Of a stretch of 7,698 nt of DNA, positions 1 to 6,286 are shown piece after piece (within the stretch, counting starts at the first letter, position 1; the number at the start of each line of letters is the position of its first letter). The stretch is taken from contig JAEYUU010000173.1 in assembly GCA_023429545.1 (NCBI GenBank), positions 1 through 7,698 of the forward strand, read 5' to 3'. The notes under the pieces were generated by a model. It was given only the letters and a program-made list of their open reading frames with translations. It made no database searches and had not been told where the DNA came from. Origin of the DNA: Verrucomicrobiota bacterium (GTDB lineage Bacteria > Verrucomicrobiota > Verrucomicrobiia > Verrucomicrobiales > Verrucomicrobiaceae). Position numbers and translations under genes: made by a program.

Positions 1-40
1 GTTTTTGGGCATGTTGTGGCGTAAAATTGCTGCTTGACCT

Positions 41-55
41 GTCTGTTACACAGAC
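41..55. promoter_or_regulatory. 15-bp palindrome upstream of the small secreted protein gene
   Basis: GTCTGT-TAC-ACAGAC is a perfect 6-bp inverted repeat with a 3-bp centre, ending 32 bp before the ATG at 88. A TAAAAT hexamer at 22-27 could be a -10 box, with its -35 outside the window. The palindrome would then lie in the 5' leader, either as an operator or as a short hairpin. A TTGACC at 34-39 is a possible -35, but no convincing -10 follows it. The role is inferred. Confidence 0.3.
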
Positions 56-87
56 TGTGTTCGTCCGAACTTCACCTGCACGACATC

Positions 88-474
88 ATGAAACTGGCTT
101 CACTTATTTGTCTGTCTCTAATCGCGCTCCGAATCGGCGCCGTGGCAGAGGGGCAGGAATCACTGGCCGACATTCAGAAAGAACGTGAATCGGTGCTCAA
201 GGCCATCGTCGAACAAGCGGAGTCCGAGGTAAAACTCGGACGAGCCAAACCTTCCCATGTTGCAGAGGCGCAAATTAACTTGCTCCGGTTTCGTTCTGAA
301 ATCGCCAAAGATGTTGCGGAGAAAAAAGAACATCAACGCAAGATCATCGCCATCATGCAGGAGTTGTATTCATCAACTGAATCCCTGTATCGCGAAAATC
401 GGGCTGACCCGACGGAATTCTTGAAGGTGAAAGAGCGGCTCCTGGCAGAAAAGCAGCGACTCCTGGAGATGTAG
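88..474 (+). CDS. Small secreted helical protein with duplicated TolC-like motif, function unknown
   Basis: A 128-residue protein that I cannot assign to a named family. I chose the ATG at 88 because it opens on a clear signal peptide (MKLASLICLSLIALRIGAVA, with cleavage likely near residues 20-23). The frame stays open upstream to a TTG at 34, but that extension (MTCLLHRLCSSEL...) hides the signal sequence. The mature part is almost wholly helical and charged (E, K, R, Q) with heptad-like spacing. It contains an internal duplication 53 residues apart: RAKPSHVAEAQINLL (52-66) and RADPTEFLKVKERLL (105-119). The 'LGRAxPSxVxEAxxxL' pattern resembles the repeat of TolC-type outer-membrane efflux proteins, though the protein is far too short to be one. 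Similar small TolC-like proteins occur in PVC genomes, sometimes near ECF sigma factors, but none is visible here. It is more AT-rich than its neighbours. A periplasmic coiled-coil role is only a guess. Confidence 0.7.
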   Translation: MKLASLICLSLIALRIGAVAEGQESLADIQKERESVLKAIVEQAESEVKLGRAKPSHVAEAQINLLRFRSEIAKDVAEKKEHQRKIIAIMQELYSSTESLYRENRADPTEFLKVKERLLAEKQRLLEM

Positions 475-575
475 CCGAGAAGATCGCGGCAGCGCCTGCA
501 AAGTAGATCCGGCTCCGGCCGAATGGGATGCGACATTGCCGGGACTTCGATTGAAGCCGTGGTCACCCACAGAAA

Positions 576-591
576 TTCGGCTGAGGCCGAA
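576..591 (-). terminator. Rho-independent terminator candidate, possibly bidirectional
   Basis: The hairpin TTCGGC-TGAG-GCCGAA has a 6-bp perfect stem and a 4-nt loop. Read on the minus strand it lies 9 bp beyond the stop codon of the PQQ-like propeller gene and runs into AATTTCTG, a short U-rich tail. On the plus strand it is followed by GCTACTTTCTT, so it might also stop transcription from the convergent gene ending at 474. The intergenic stretch 475-600 otherwise shows nothing I can identify. Confidence 0.55.
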
Positions 592-600
592 GCTACTTTC

Positions 601-1830
601 TTATTCGCCGATTCTCCACAGCGTGCTGTCCGTGCGGACGAACACATGTTTGCCGCTCAAGGCAGGCGTGCTGAGCACGAGTTCCTTGGTCTCGGCGTTG
701 AGAGGAAGTTGCAGCGTGGCAATCACGGCGCCTTCTGCAGCGGTAGTATCCACTACCTGGAACACGCCCTTCTCGCTGACGGCGACGATGTTCTTGCCTG
801 CCGCCACGGGTGAGCCGCTGAAGGGGCCGGTGAGGCGGAGCTTCCAGCCGCGTTCGCCGGTGATGCGATTCGCCTCATTGAGCACGCCAGCGCTGTTGAT
901 GGTGAAGATGTGATCTCTCACCACCACCGGGCTGATGGTGCTGGGGTTGAGCTGCTCGCTGCGCCAGATCTGCTCGGGTGGCTCGCCGTTGGTCTTGGGC
1001 TTCAATGCGGTAATGCCCTTGGACGCGGCATAGAGAACGCCATCCGCCACGACGCTGGAGGACATGGTGGACGCGCCCTCTTCATACTCCCAGAGGCGGC
1101 TGCCCGTGGCGGCATCCACGCCTACAATGCCTTTCGAGGATTGCAGCAGAGTCACGGGCGCGCTGTTTTTGTCCGCCTGCCACACGAGCGGGCTGGTCCA
1201 GTTCGCGGCTTTGGGGCGATCCATCTTCCAGAGGTTGCGGCCCGTGTTCGCATCGATGCCGAGGGTGTAGCTTTCGCTGTCATTTTCGATCATGGTCACC
1301 ACCGTCTCGCCCACCACAATGGGTGAGGATGCCATGCCCAGGCTGTTGCTGGCATTTGGATAGTCGATGGTGAGACCGCGGACCCAGAGCAGATTGCCTT
1401 CGAGATCAAATGCCGCGAGATCATTGGATGACCACAGGGCGAAGAGTCGCTTCCCATCGCTGCACGGCGTGCAGGCAGCCACAGAGGTTTTGTTATGGGT
1501 CATGGTGCGACCCGTTGCCTTGAGTTGGCGCTCCCACACCTTTGTACCATCGGAGGTCTTGAAGCAGATCACATGCAGCCGCTCCTGCCCTGGTCCGCTG
1601 GCACAGGTGACGAAGACCTTGTCCGCCACGATGATGGGGCTCGCGAGACCGCGACCAGGAATCGGCACGCTCCAGTCGATCTTTGGCTTCTGCGGAGCAA
1701 CGGCGTCTGCCGCATACGCTGCGCTGCCGGGGCCGCGGAATTGAGGCCAGTCGGAGGAGAAGGCTGTAGTAAGCAGTGAGCAGTAAACAGTAATCAGTGA
1801 ACTGCGGAGGATGGTGCGAGAGAGGGACAT
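601..1830 (-). CDS. Secreted PQQ-like beta-propeller protein (BamB-like fold)
   Basis: A 409-residue exported protein whose C-terminal body is a run of PQQ-like beta-propeller blades. The repeats show as aliphatic strands ending in a turn plus Trp: DGTKVW (94-99), EGNLLW (144-149), TGRNLW (196-201), TGSRLW (242-247), PEQIW (285-289) and TGERGW (324-329). The mature N-terminus carries SDWPQFRGPG (26-35), a hallmark of a large PVC family of secreted propellers. I chose the ATG at 1830 because it begins directly on the signal peptide (MSLSRTILRSS...). An upstream TTG at 1887 keeps the frame open and overlaps the preceding stop as TTGA. Such propellers usually act as periplasmic binding or scaffold proteins. 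There is no cytochrome motif (CxxCH), so a quinoprotein dehydrogenase is unlikely, and the substrate is unknown. It is the last gene of a tight three-gene cluster. The signal-peptide core is encoded by a 7-bp tandem repeat. Confidence 0.88.
   Translation of the reverse strand: MSLSRTILRSSLITVYCSLLTTAFSSDWPQFRGPGSAAYAADAVAPQKPKIDWSVPIPGRGLASPIIVADKVFVTCASGPGQERLHVICFKTSDGTKVWERQLKATGRTMTHNKTSVAACTPCSDGKRLFALWSSNDLAAFDLEGNLLWVRGLTIDYPNASNSLGMASSPIVVGETVVTMIENDSESYTLGIDANTGRNLWKMDRPKAANWTSPLVWQADKNSAPVTLLQSSKGIVGVDAATGSRLWEYEEGASTMSSSVVADGVLYAASKGITALKPKTNGEPPEQIWRSEQLNPSTISPVVVRDHIFTINSAGVLNEANRITGERGWKLRLTGPFSGSPVAAGKNIVAVSEKGVFQVVDTTAAEGAVIATLQLPLNAETKELVLSTPALSGKHVFVRTDSTLWRIGE
1767..1801. 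repeat. Five-unit heptanucleotide tandem repeat inside a signal-peptide coding region
   Basis: On the plus strand five consecutive 7-mers read TAGTAAG, CAGTGAG, CAGTAAA, CAGTAAT and CAGTGAA (consensus CAGTRAN). On the coding minus strand they read NTYACTG. The array encodes most of residues 11-22 of the propeller precursor (SLITVYCSLLTT), its hydrophobic signal core. Because 7 is not a multiple of 3, successive units are read in rotating frames, so gain or loss of one unit would shift the frame. Confidence 0.85.
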
Positions 1831-1883
1831 GGAGAATGAAGAAAATGGGAAAGACAGTGATTCGGTTGAATGGGTGAATTGAT

Positions 1884-2294
1884 TCAAGCCGCGCGTTTAC
1901 GGGATTTCTGCCGGGCGGGCTTTTTCTTGCTCACCACCTCCCAGCCAAGCTCCTTGGCCGTATCGCGGACATAGAGTTTCTTTGCGCGAAGTTCCTGCTT
2001 GGGATCGCGCTTCCTGCGCTCGCGAGGCTTGTCGGCACGAGGAACGTCCACGACCTGGATGGACACGGAATCTCCCACCTTCAGGTTTCGTCGCCGCCAG
2101 ACAACATGTTCTTCCGTCGCCGTATTCAGCCCACCAGCATAAATGGAAAGAAACTCCTTGGGCGCGGCATTTTTTGTTCGTCGTGGATTTGCGCCAGGAC
2201 TGTTCACCCAGTCGAGAATCGCGGTCACCACACCGTTCTCAAGTCCGGCCGTACACAGCAGCTTGCCATTCAGAGAAACTTCGAAGGCGGTCAT
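1884..2294 (-). CDS. Small basic protein of a PVC-associated uncharacterised family
   Basis: A 136-residue protein without a signal peptide. Residues 1-85 form a compact beta-rich domain: FEVSLNGKLLCTAG (4-17), GVVTAILDWV, LSIYAGGL, EEHVVW and LKVGDSVSIQVVDV. I recognise this pattern from uncharacterised planctomycete and verrucomicrobial proteins beginning 'M.AFEVSLNGK.LC', but I know of no established function. Residues 88-136 are a strongly basic tail (RERRKRDPK, KKKPARQKSRKR), which hints at nucleic-acid or acidic-polymer contact; that is inference. I chose the ATG at 2294 because the recognisable domain begins there. The frame continues to a GTG at 2324 that overlaps the upstream stop as GTGA and would add ten residues, so the start is uncertain. 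It sits between two genes for exported proteins and is probably cotranscribed with them. Confidence 0.72.
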   Translation of the reverse strand: MTAFEVSLNGKLLCTAGLENGVVTAILDWVNSPGANPRRTKNAAPKEFLSIYAGGLNTATEEHVVWRRRNLKVGDSVSIQVVDVPRADKPRERRKRDPKQELRAKKLYVRDTAKELGWEVVSKKKPARQKSRKRAA

Positions 2295-2320
2295 GGTTGG
2301 AAAAGACGAGCAGCCACTGA

Positions 2321-3472
2321 TCACTTCGCACTCGCCACCGCCGTGCCCGCCGGATCACACACACGGAGTTGGAACTCCCACTCCACGGTCCACTGCTCGG
2401 TCTGCTCGTTCTGGCAGCATTTCACGAGGATGGTGTTTGCGCCCTTTTTCAGGTGCGCCTTGAGCTTGTACTGATCCATTTTCTGCCCGCGATGGTATTC
2501 ATCACGGCCGAAGACGAACTCGCCATTCACCCAGACCTTCCAGGCGTTCTTGCAACCGAGGCGGAGCTCCACGTCGCGGGCTTCATCGGTGTTGAAGGTG
2601 GCCAATGCATAGGCGGTGCTGTTCTTCAGCATGCCTAGAGGCTTGTTGAGGTCGAGCTTGCCGTACTCATGCTTGCTCTCAAAGGGCTGCCACTTCACCT
2701 TGGTAGGCTGGCCCTTGTCATCCGCCTTGCCATCGTAGGAACCGTCCAGCTTGATCTCCTTCTCCGGAGGATAGACCGCATCAAACCCTTCACGCTTCGT
2801 ATTGTCGAAGGGCCCGATGACCTGCCAGTTCGTGAGAAAGCCGAAGTGCTTCGGCAGATCCACCTCCACGCCCAGTTTGGTGAGCGATTCAGCAATCACC
2901 TTCACCTGATCCTCATCACGCGCGGCATCGAGCGCCTTGGTGAAGGTTTCCTTCGCGGCCGCCTCCTCCTTAGCCTCGGCGGATTTCCTGCCGGCATTGA
3001 TGAGGCGCTGCACGGCACCGCGGCGAAGTTCCTGGGAGGGGTCGTTGAGCAGCGTGGGCTCAATGACGTTTGCCTTCTCCGAGTCGGATTGCTGGATGAT
3101 ATCGAATGCGAGCAGGCGTGATTGCGACGTGTGCTTTGTGTCCTTCAGATAGGCTTCGAGTTCCGCAAGGGGCAGGGACTTCTTCCCCGCCGTAGCATCA
3201 TCCGCGATCACGGTGGCGGCGAGCCGCAGCCAGTTGTCCGCCACCACATTGCCTTTGCCCGAGGCCTTGAGGATGGGCAGCAGATTCTCCGGTCCGCCGG
3301 CCACGAGTTCCTTCCAGGCCGCGCTGGCGTTTTCATTGCCCTGCCCTTCGCGCCCCACGGCGACGATGGTGTCCAGTGAGGCAGCCACATTCGCACGGAG
3401 TGCAGTGGTGCAGAGCGATGTCGATGTCAGCAACAGCAGGGCGGCGGTGCGGGTGAGCGGACGCATGAGCAT
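2321..3472 (-). CDS. Secreted HEAT-like repeat protein with C-terminal beta-sandwich (galactose-binding-like) module
   Basis: A 383-residue exported protein. Residues 1-28 form a signal peptide (MLMRPLTRTAALLLLTSTS..., Ala-rich cleavage region). Residues about 30-205 are alpha-helical with HEAT-like pairs, for example DPSQELRRGAVQRLINAG (144-161). A linker leads to a beta-sandwich starting at NWQVIGPFDN (215-224), a 'W.v.GPF' entry motif common in PVC extracellular proteins. AWKVWVNGEFVFGRD (310-324) and LKKGANTILVKCCQ (341-354) follow, the typical strands of galactose-binding-like jelly rolls. I see no catalytic residues, so ligand or carbohydrate binding is the likely role, not proven. Starts at 3472 (MLM) or 3466 (MRP) both suit the signal peptide. 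The frame stays open to 3610, but that 46-residue extension is Pro/Asn-rich and implausible. It is the first gene of the overlapping cluster with the basic protein and the propeller. Confidence 0.8.
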   Translation of the reverse strand: MLMRPLTRTAALLLLTSTSLCTTALRANVAASLDTIVAVGREGQGNENASAAWKELVAGGPENLLPILKASGKGNVVADNWLRLAATVIADDATAGKKSLPLAELEAYLKDTKHTSQSRLLAFDIIQQSDSEKANVIEPTLLNDPSQELRRGAVQRLINAGRKSAEAKEEAAAKETFTKALDAARDEDQVKVIAESLTKLGVEVDLPKHFGFLTNWQVIGPFDNTKREGFDAVYPPEKEIKLDGSYDGKADDKGQPTKVKWQPFESKHEYGKLDLNKPLGMLKNSTAYALATFNTDEARDVELRLGCKNAWKVWVNGEFVFGRDEYHRGQKMDQYKLKAHLKKGANTILVKCCQNEQTEQWTVEWEFQLRVCDPAGTAVASAK

Positions 3473-3649
3473 GGTGGAGGTGAGGTGTAGGCAGAAAACG
3501 GAACGGCGCCATGGATTCTTTGGGGCGAGCGTGTGAAGGATGGTAAATGATCCGGCGTTGCATGGCGAAGGCCCTGCATTCCAAATGTCATCGCCATCCA
3601 GAGGAAGCAATGCACAGGCCCAAGGATCGTCCTGACGATGTGCTACCTG

Positions 3650-3671
3650 AAAAGGGGGCAGAAGTATCCCC
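3650..3671 (-). terminator. Weak terminator candidate after queD
   Basis: On the minus strand GGGG, a 9-nt loop and CCCC(C) are followed by TTTT, about 40 bp beyond the queD stop. The stem is short, so this is a weak call. The rest of the 239-bp gap 3473-3711 holds a small ATCGT-CCTG-ACGAT hairpin (3626-3639) and no promoter I would defend, although a separate promoter for the three-gene cluster would be expected here. Confidence 0.28.
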
Positions 3672-3711
3672 GCTCCTGGACGTCAGCTCTGTGCAGCAGG
3701 TGGTAACCCCA

Positions 3712-4077
3712 TCAAAACTCCCCACGGAACACACACCGCGCCGTGGGCGTCTCGTGAATCACGATCTCACACAGGCCGGGGAGCTGCGGGGCGAGCTTCT
3801 TCCAGAGCCACGCTGCCATGATCTCAATGGTGGGATTTTCGAGGCCTTCGATCTCGTTGAGATAGTTATGATCAAGCTGTTCCAGCAGCGGGTTCATGGC
3901 GCGGGAGATCTCGGCGTGGTCATACACCCAGCCAATCTCAGGATTCACCTCGCCCTCCACGGCAATCTCCACCTTGAAACTGTGGCCGTGCATCCGCTTG
4001 CACTTGTGATTGCCCGGCAGGGACGGCAGGGTCTGGGCGGCTTCGAAGCGGAAGTCTTTGACGAGTCGGCAGCGCAT
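3712..4077 (-). CDS. queD: 6-carboxy-5,6,7,8-tetrahydropterin synthase (QueD)
   Basis: A 121-residue cytosolic enzyme of the PTPS/QueD family, the usual length. QueD converts 7,8-dihydroneopterin triphosphate into 6-carboxytetrahydropterin, the second step towards preQ0 and queuosine. The sequence runs colinear with E. coli QueD as I recall it: FRFEAAQTLP (9-18), GHKCKRMHGHSF (22-34) with catalytic Cys26 and zinc ligands His30 and His32, GWVYDHAEI, the LDHNYLN motif (68-74) with Asp69/His70, LENPTIE and IHET with Glu109. One residue is odd: position 15 is Gln (codon CAG) where the classical family has the first zinc-ligand His (FEAAH). I chose the ATG at 4077 because homologues start a few residues before 'KDF.FEAA'; the open frame continues upstream into the sulfatase gene. 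It lies 58 bp after the sulfatase stop on the same strand. No other que gene and no preQ1 riboswitch is visible. Confidence 0.95.
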   Translation of the reverse strand: MRCRLVKDFRFEAAQTLPSLPGNHKCKRMHGHSFKVEIAVEGEVNPEIGWVYDHAEISRAMNPLLEQLDHNYLNEIEGLENPTIEIMAAWLWKKLAPQLPGLCEIVIHETPTARCVFRGEF

Positions 4078-4082
4078 GGCTG

Positions 4083-4112
4083 GAGAGTTTTTGGTTTGAG
4101 AGTTCAGGTTTT
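4083..4112. repeat. Imperfect 15-bp tandem repeat in the queD leader
   Basis: GAGAGTTTTTGGTTT is followed directly by GAGAGTTCAGGTTTT on the plus strand, so the queD leader on the minus strand is A/C-rich and nearly free of G. It lies 6 bp upstream of the queD ATG and occupies most of the sulfatase-queD gap. It may be an unstructured leader or just low-complexity sequence. Confidence 0.35.
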
Positions 4113-4135
4113 TCTGTGGAAGAGCGCGAGTCTCC

Positions 4136-6286
4136 CTATTCGACCGGCACGGCCCTGGCAGCACGAGTCTCCACGGCGTTGCCGGGGAGCAGGGTGAAAC
4201 GCAGATGCTGGATGGTGCCATCGAATGGCGTGCTGTTGGGGAAGCTCTCACGATCCAGCACGCCAAAACTCTGGGCGACCTGCAGACCCTGATTGGGCTT
4301 GCGCGGGAATCCACCTTCCATCGGAGCGTAGCCACGCGCCTCTCCCTTCAATCCGGTGGCACTGAAGGCCAGCGTGCCGTCCAGGCCAAACAGCCCCCGA
4401 TAAGTGACCCTGCCTTCCGACAATGGCTCCGGCGACTTCAGGGTGGTGCGCAGGCCATCGTAGTTCACGGTGAACGCGAGGCGGCCATCGACCAGGTGAA
4501 TGGCAAAACCCAGCTGTGGTCCGCCCTGGCTGAGCAAGGTGCTGTCGCGATCCACCGCGGGATTGTAATCGAAGATCATCTCAATCTCCATGGCGCGCTC
4601 CTTGATATCCGGCGACTCCGTGGCGGAGAGGCTGTCACCCGCCTGGTACCAGTAGGTCACGCTGCCATCCGATCCGGCATCAATGCGAATGTCATTGAGC
4701 CTGCGATAGGCGCTGGCCCAGGTGGTGGGCATGGGCAGTGTCTTGCGCAGGCTCTCCGCTGCGGCGAGCGCCTCGGGTGAGGGCGTGGCACCATGCAGGA
4801 GATTGGTCCATTCATGGGGATCGCTCTGGTGATCGTAGAGTTCCTCCGAGCCATCGGCATAGCGAATGTAGCGCCAGCGATCCGAGCGCGCGGCATAGGC
4901 CTGCTTTTCCTCAGAGCCTGAAAAGGTGAAAGCGGGGCGAGTGCGTTTCGTCGTGGGATCCTTGAGCAACGGCAGAAGGGACTCACCGCCCAGATGCTTG
5001 GGTTTCGGCAGAGCCGTGAGATCACACAGGGTGGGATAGAGATCCACGAGGCTCACCGGCTCATCAGACTCCGACTCCGGCTGGGTCACCCCGGGGGCCA
5101 CGATCACCAGCGGCACACGGGTGCCGCGCTCCCACAGGCCACCCTTGTGCCAGCGTTCCTTCTCTCCGAGGTACCAGCCGTGATCACTGGTGAAGACAAT
5201 GATGGTATCATCCTTGTGAGGACTGCTCTCCAGCGCATCGAGCACCTGTCCCACCATGGTATCGCAGAAGGAGACGCTGGCGAGGTAGGCGCGCACGGCG
5301 GCGGGCCACAGGTTCTTTTCCAGGATGCGCTTGTGGTTGTTCTCCGGGCCCTTGAGATAACCCTTCGCCGCCTCTGGCACGTCATCGAGGTCGCCCGGCT
5401 TCACCTGGGGGAGAGACACGTCCATGAGGGGACGCTCCGTGAAATAGGCACGCGGCACATACCACGGGGAGTGCGGGCGGTAGAGGCCCACTGCGAGGAA
5501 GAAGGCGCCACCGTGATCCCGCTGGAGGAACTTCTCCGCCCAGCCCACCACCTTGCCATCGTCCGTCCCGTTCTCGGTTACATCGATGCTGCCCCAATCC
5601 CAGTGCCAGATGTTCAGGCCATTGAAATTCTGCCCAGTGTGCACCGGGAGATCAGGAATCTGCACGCCGGCGCTGGGGAAGCGCATGTCCCAGGCCGCAT
5701 CCTGCTCGAACCCGCGCCGGCCACCGTGCCAGCCCGCGAGCCGGCCCTCTGGGCCACCATGGTTCGCATGGAAAATCTTACCCCCGGCTGCCGTGAGGAA
5801 GCCGCTCATGCGGAAATGCTCGGGCAGCGTGGGCTTATCGAGCACCTGGATGGACTTGCGCCAGTCCTGTTCATTGCCGTACACCCCGCTCTGCCACGGC
5901 CACATGCCCGTGAAAAGCGCGGCACGTGACGGATTGCACAGGGCAAAGGCGGTGTGCGCATTCGTGAAGCGCATGCCCATGTGGGCCAGCCGGTCCATGT
6001 TCGGCGTGCGCGACTGGGCATGCCCGCCCATCCAGCCTACCCAGTCATTGAGGTCATCCGCGATGATGAAGACCACGTTCGGCCCCTTTGTCCGCAGCGG
6101 ACGCGCCTTGAGGGTGGGCTTGGGAAGCTCTGATGGGGCGACAGTGTGCCCCGCGCCCGGGCCCTTGCCGCCACCCGTACCGGACTTTTTTTTCGGTGCG
6201 CTGAGCAGATCCGTGCTGCCCATGGTCAAACCGGCCACGACCACCGCGAGCCGGACCAGGGGCGAGAAAAAACAGCTTCCAGACAT
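4136..6286 (-). CDS. Exported S1-type sulfatase, iduronate-2-sulfatase-like, with C-terminal beta-sandwich
   Basis: A 716-residue formylglycine-dependent sulfatase that should hydrolyse sulfate esters, probably on a sulfated glycan, outside the cytoplasm. Residues 1-30 are a signal peptide. Residues 31-68 are a Lys/Gly/Pro-rich linker. The alkaline-phosphatase-fold domain starts at PNVVFIIADDLND (69-81) with metal ligands Asp77/Asp78. The signature CNPSR (117-121) places the Cys to be converted to formylglycine at 117. GGKIFH (168-173), RPHSP (270-274), SDHGWYLGEK (367-376) and WHK (379-381) match the Lys/His/His/Asp-His/Lys set of human iduronate-2-sulfatase. Residues about 540-700 form an extra LamG-like beta-sandwich, making it longer than the usual 450-550. 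All key residues are intact. It needs a formylglycine-generating enzyme, not present in this window. The start at 6286 suits the signal peptide and lies 24 bp from the divergent gene. The exact substrate cannot be read from the sequence. Confidence 0.94.
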   Translation of the reverse strand: MSGSCFFSPLVRLAVVVAGLTMGSTDLLSAPKKKSGTGGGKGPGAGHTVAPSELPKPTLKARPLRTKGPNVVFIIADDLNDWVGWMGGHAQSRTPNMDRLAHMGMRFTNAHTAFALCNPSRAALFTGMWPWQSGVYGNEQDWRKSIQVLDKPTLPEHFRMSGFLTAAGGKIFHANHGGPEGRLAGWHGGRRGFEQDAAWDMRFPSAGVQIPDLPVHTGQNFNGLNIWHWDWGSIDVTENGTDDGKVVGWAEKFLQRDHGGAFFLAVGLYRPHSPWYVPRAYFTERPLMDVSLPQVKPGDLDDVPEAAKGYLKGPENNHKRILEKNLWPAAVRAYLASVSFCDTMVGQVLDALESSPHKDDTIIVFTSDHGWYLGEKERWHKGGLWERGTRVPLVIVAPGVTQPESESDEPVSLVDLYPTLCDLTALPKPKHLGGESLLPLLKDPTTKRTRPAFTFSGSEEKQAYAARSDRWRYIRYADGSEELYDHQSDPHEWTNLLHGATPSPEALAAAESLRKTLPMPTTWASAYRRLNDIRIDAGSDGSVTYWYQAGDSLSATESPDIKERAMEIEMIFDYNPAVDRDSTLLSQGGPQLGFAIHLVDGRLAFTVNYDGLRTTLKSPEPLSEGRVTYRGLFGLDGTLAFSATGLKGEARGYAPMEGGFPRKPNQGLQVAQSFGVLDRESFPNSTPFDGTIQHLRFTLLPGNAVETRAARAVPVE
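6185..6193 (-). other. A8-G run forming a dnaX-type slippery heptamer in the sulfatase gene
   Basis: On the minus strand eight A then G encode Lys32-Lys34, just after the signal peptide. In the reading frame this is (AA)A-AAA-AAG, the same heptamer and phase as the E. coli dnaX -1 frameshift site. A -1 slip would add 43 other residues and end at 6054, giving a 77-residue product. A GGGGC/GCCCC hairpin lies at 6135-6152, farther downstream than in classical sites. Use of the site is not demonstrated. Confidence 0.35.

Noticed and set aside
523..813. Plus-strand open frame spanning the convergent intergenic region
   Set aside because: It runs through the terminator hairpin and antisense into the propeller gene, and has no recognisable content.
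910..1326. Plus-strand open frames over the propeller gene
   Set aside because: Antisense shadows with His/Gly/Ala-biased composition; the propeller blades are clear on the other strand.
1767..1801. CRISPR-like array
   Set aside because: The units are contiguous 7-mers with no spacers, so this is a simple tandem repeat.
3473..3610. Upstream extension of the HEAT-like protein by 46 codons
   Set aside because: It would place a Pro/Asn/Trp-rich segment ahead of a clear signal peptide at the ATG at 3472.
4078..4135. Possible preQ1 riboswitch ahead of queD
   Set aside because: The 58-bp gap is an A/C-rich, nearly G-free leader with an imperfect repeat. It cannot form the expected hairpin-pseudoknot, and no preQ1 aptamer core is seen.
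4994..5929. Long plus-strand open frame (311 codons) antisense to the sulfatase
   Set aside because: It lies fully over a sulfatase frame with intact catalytic motifs. Its translation is rich in His, Arg and Gly without domains, as expected for an antisense frame in GC-rich DNA.
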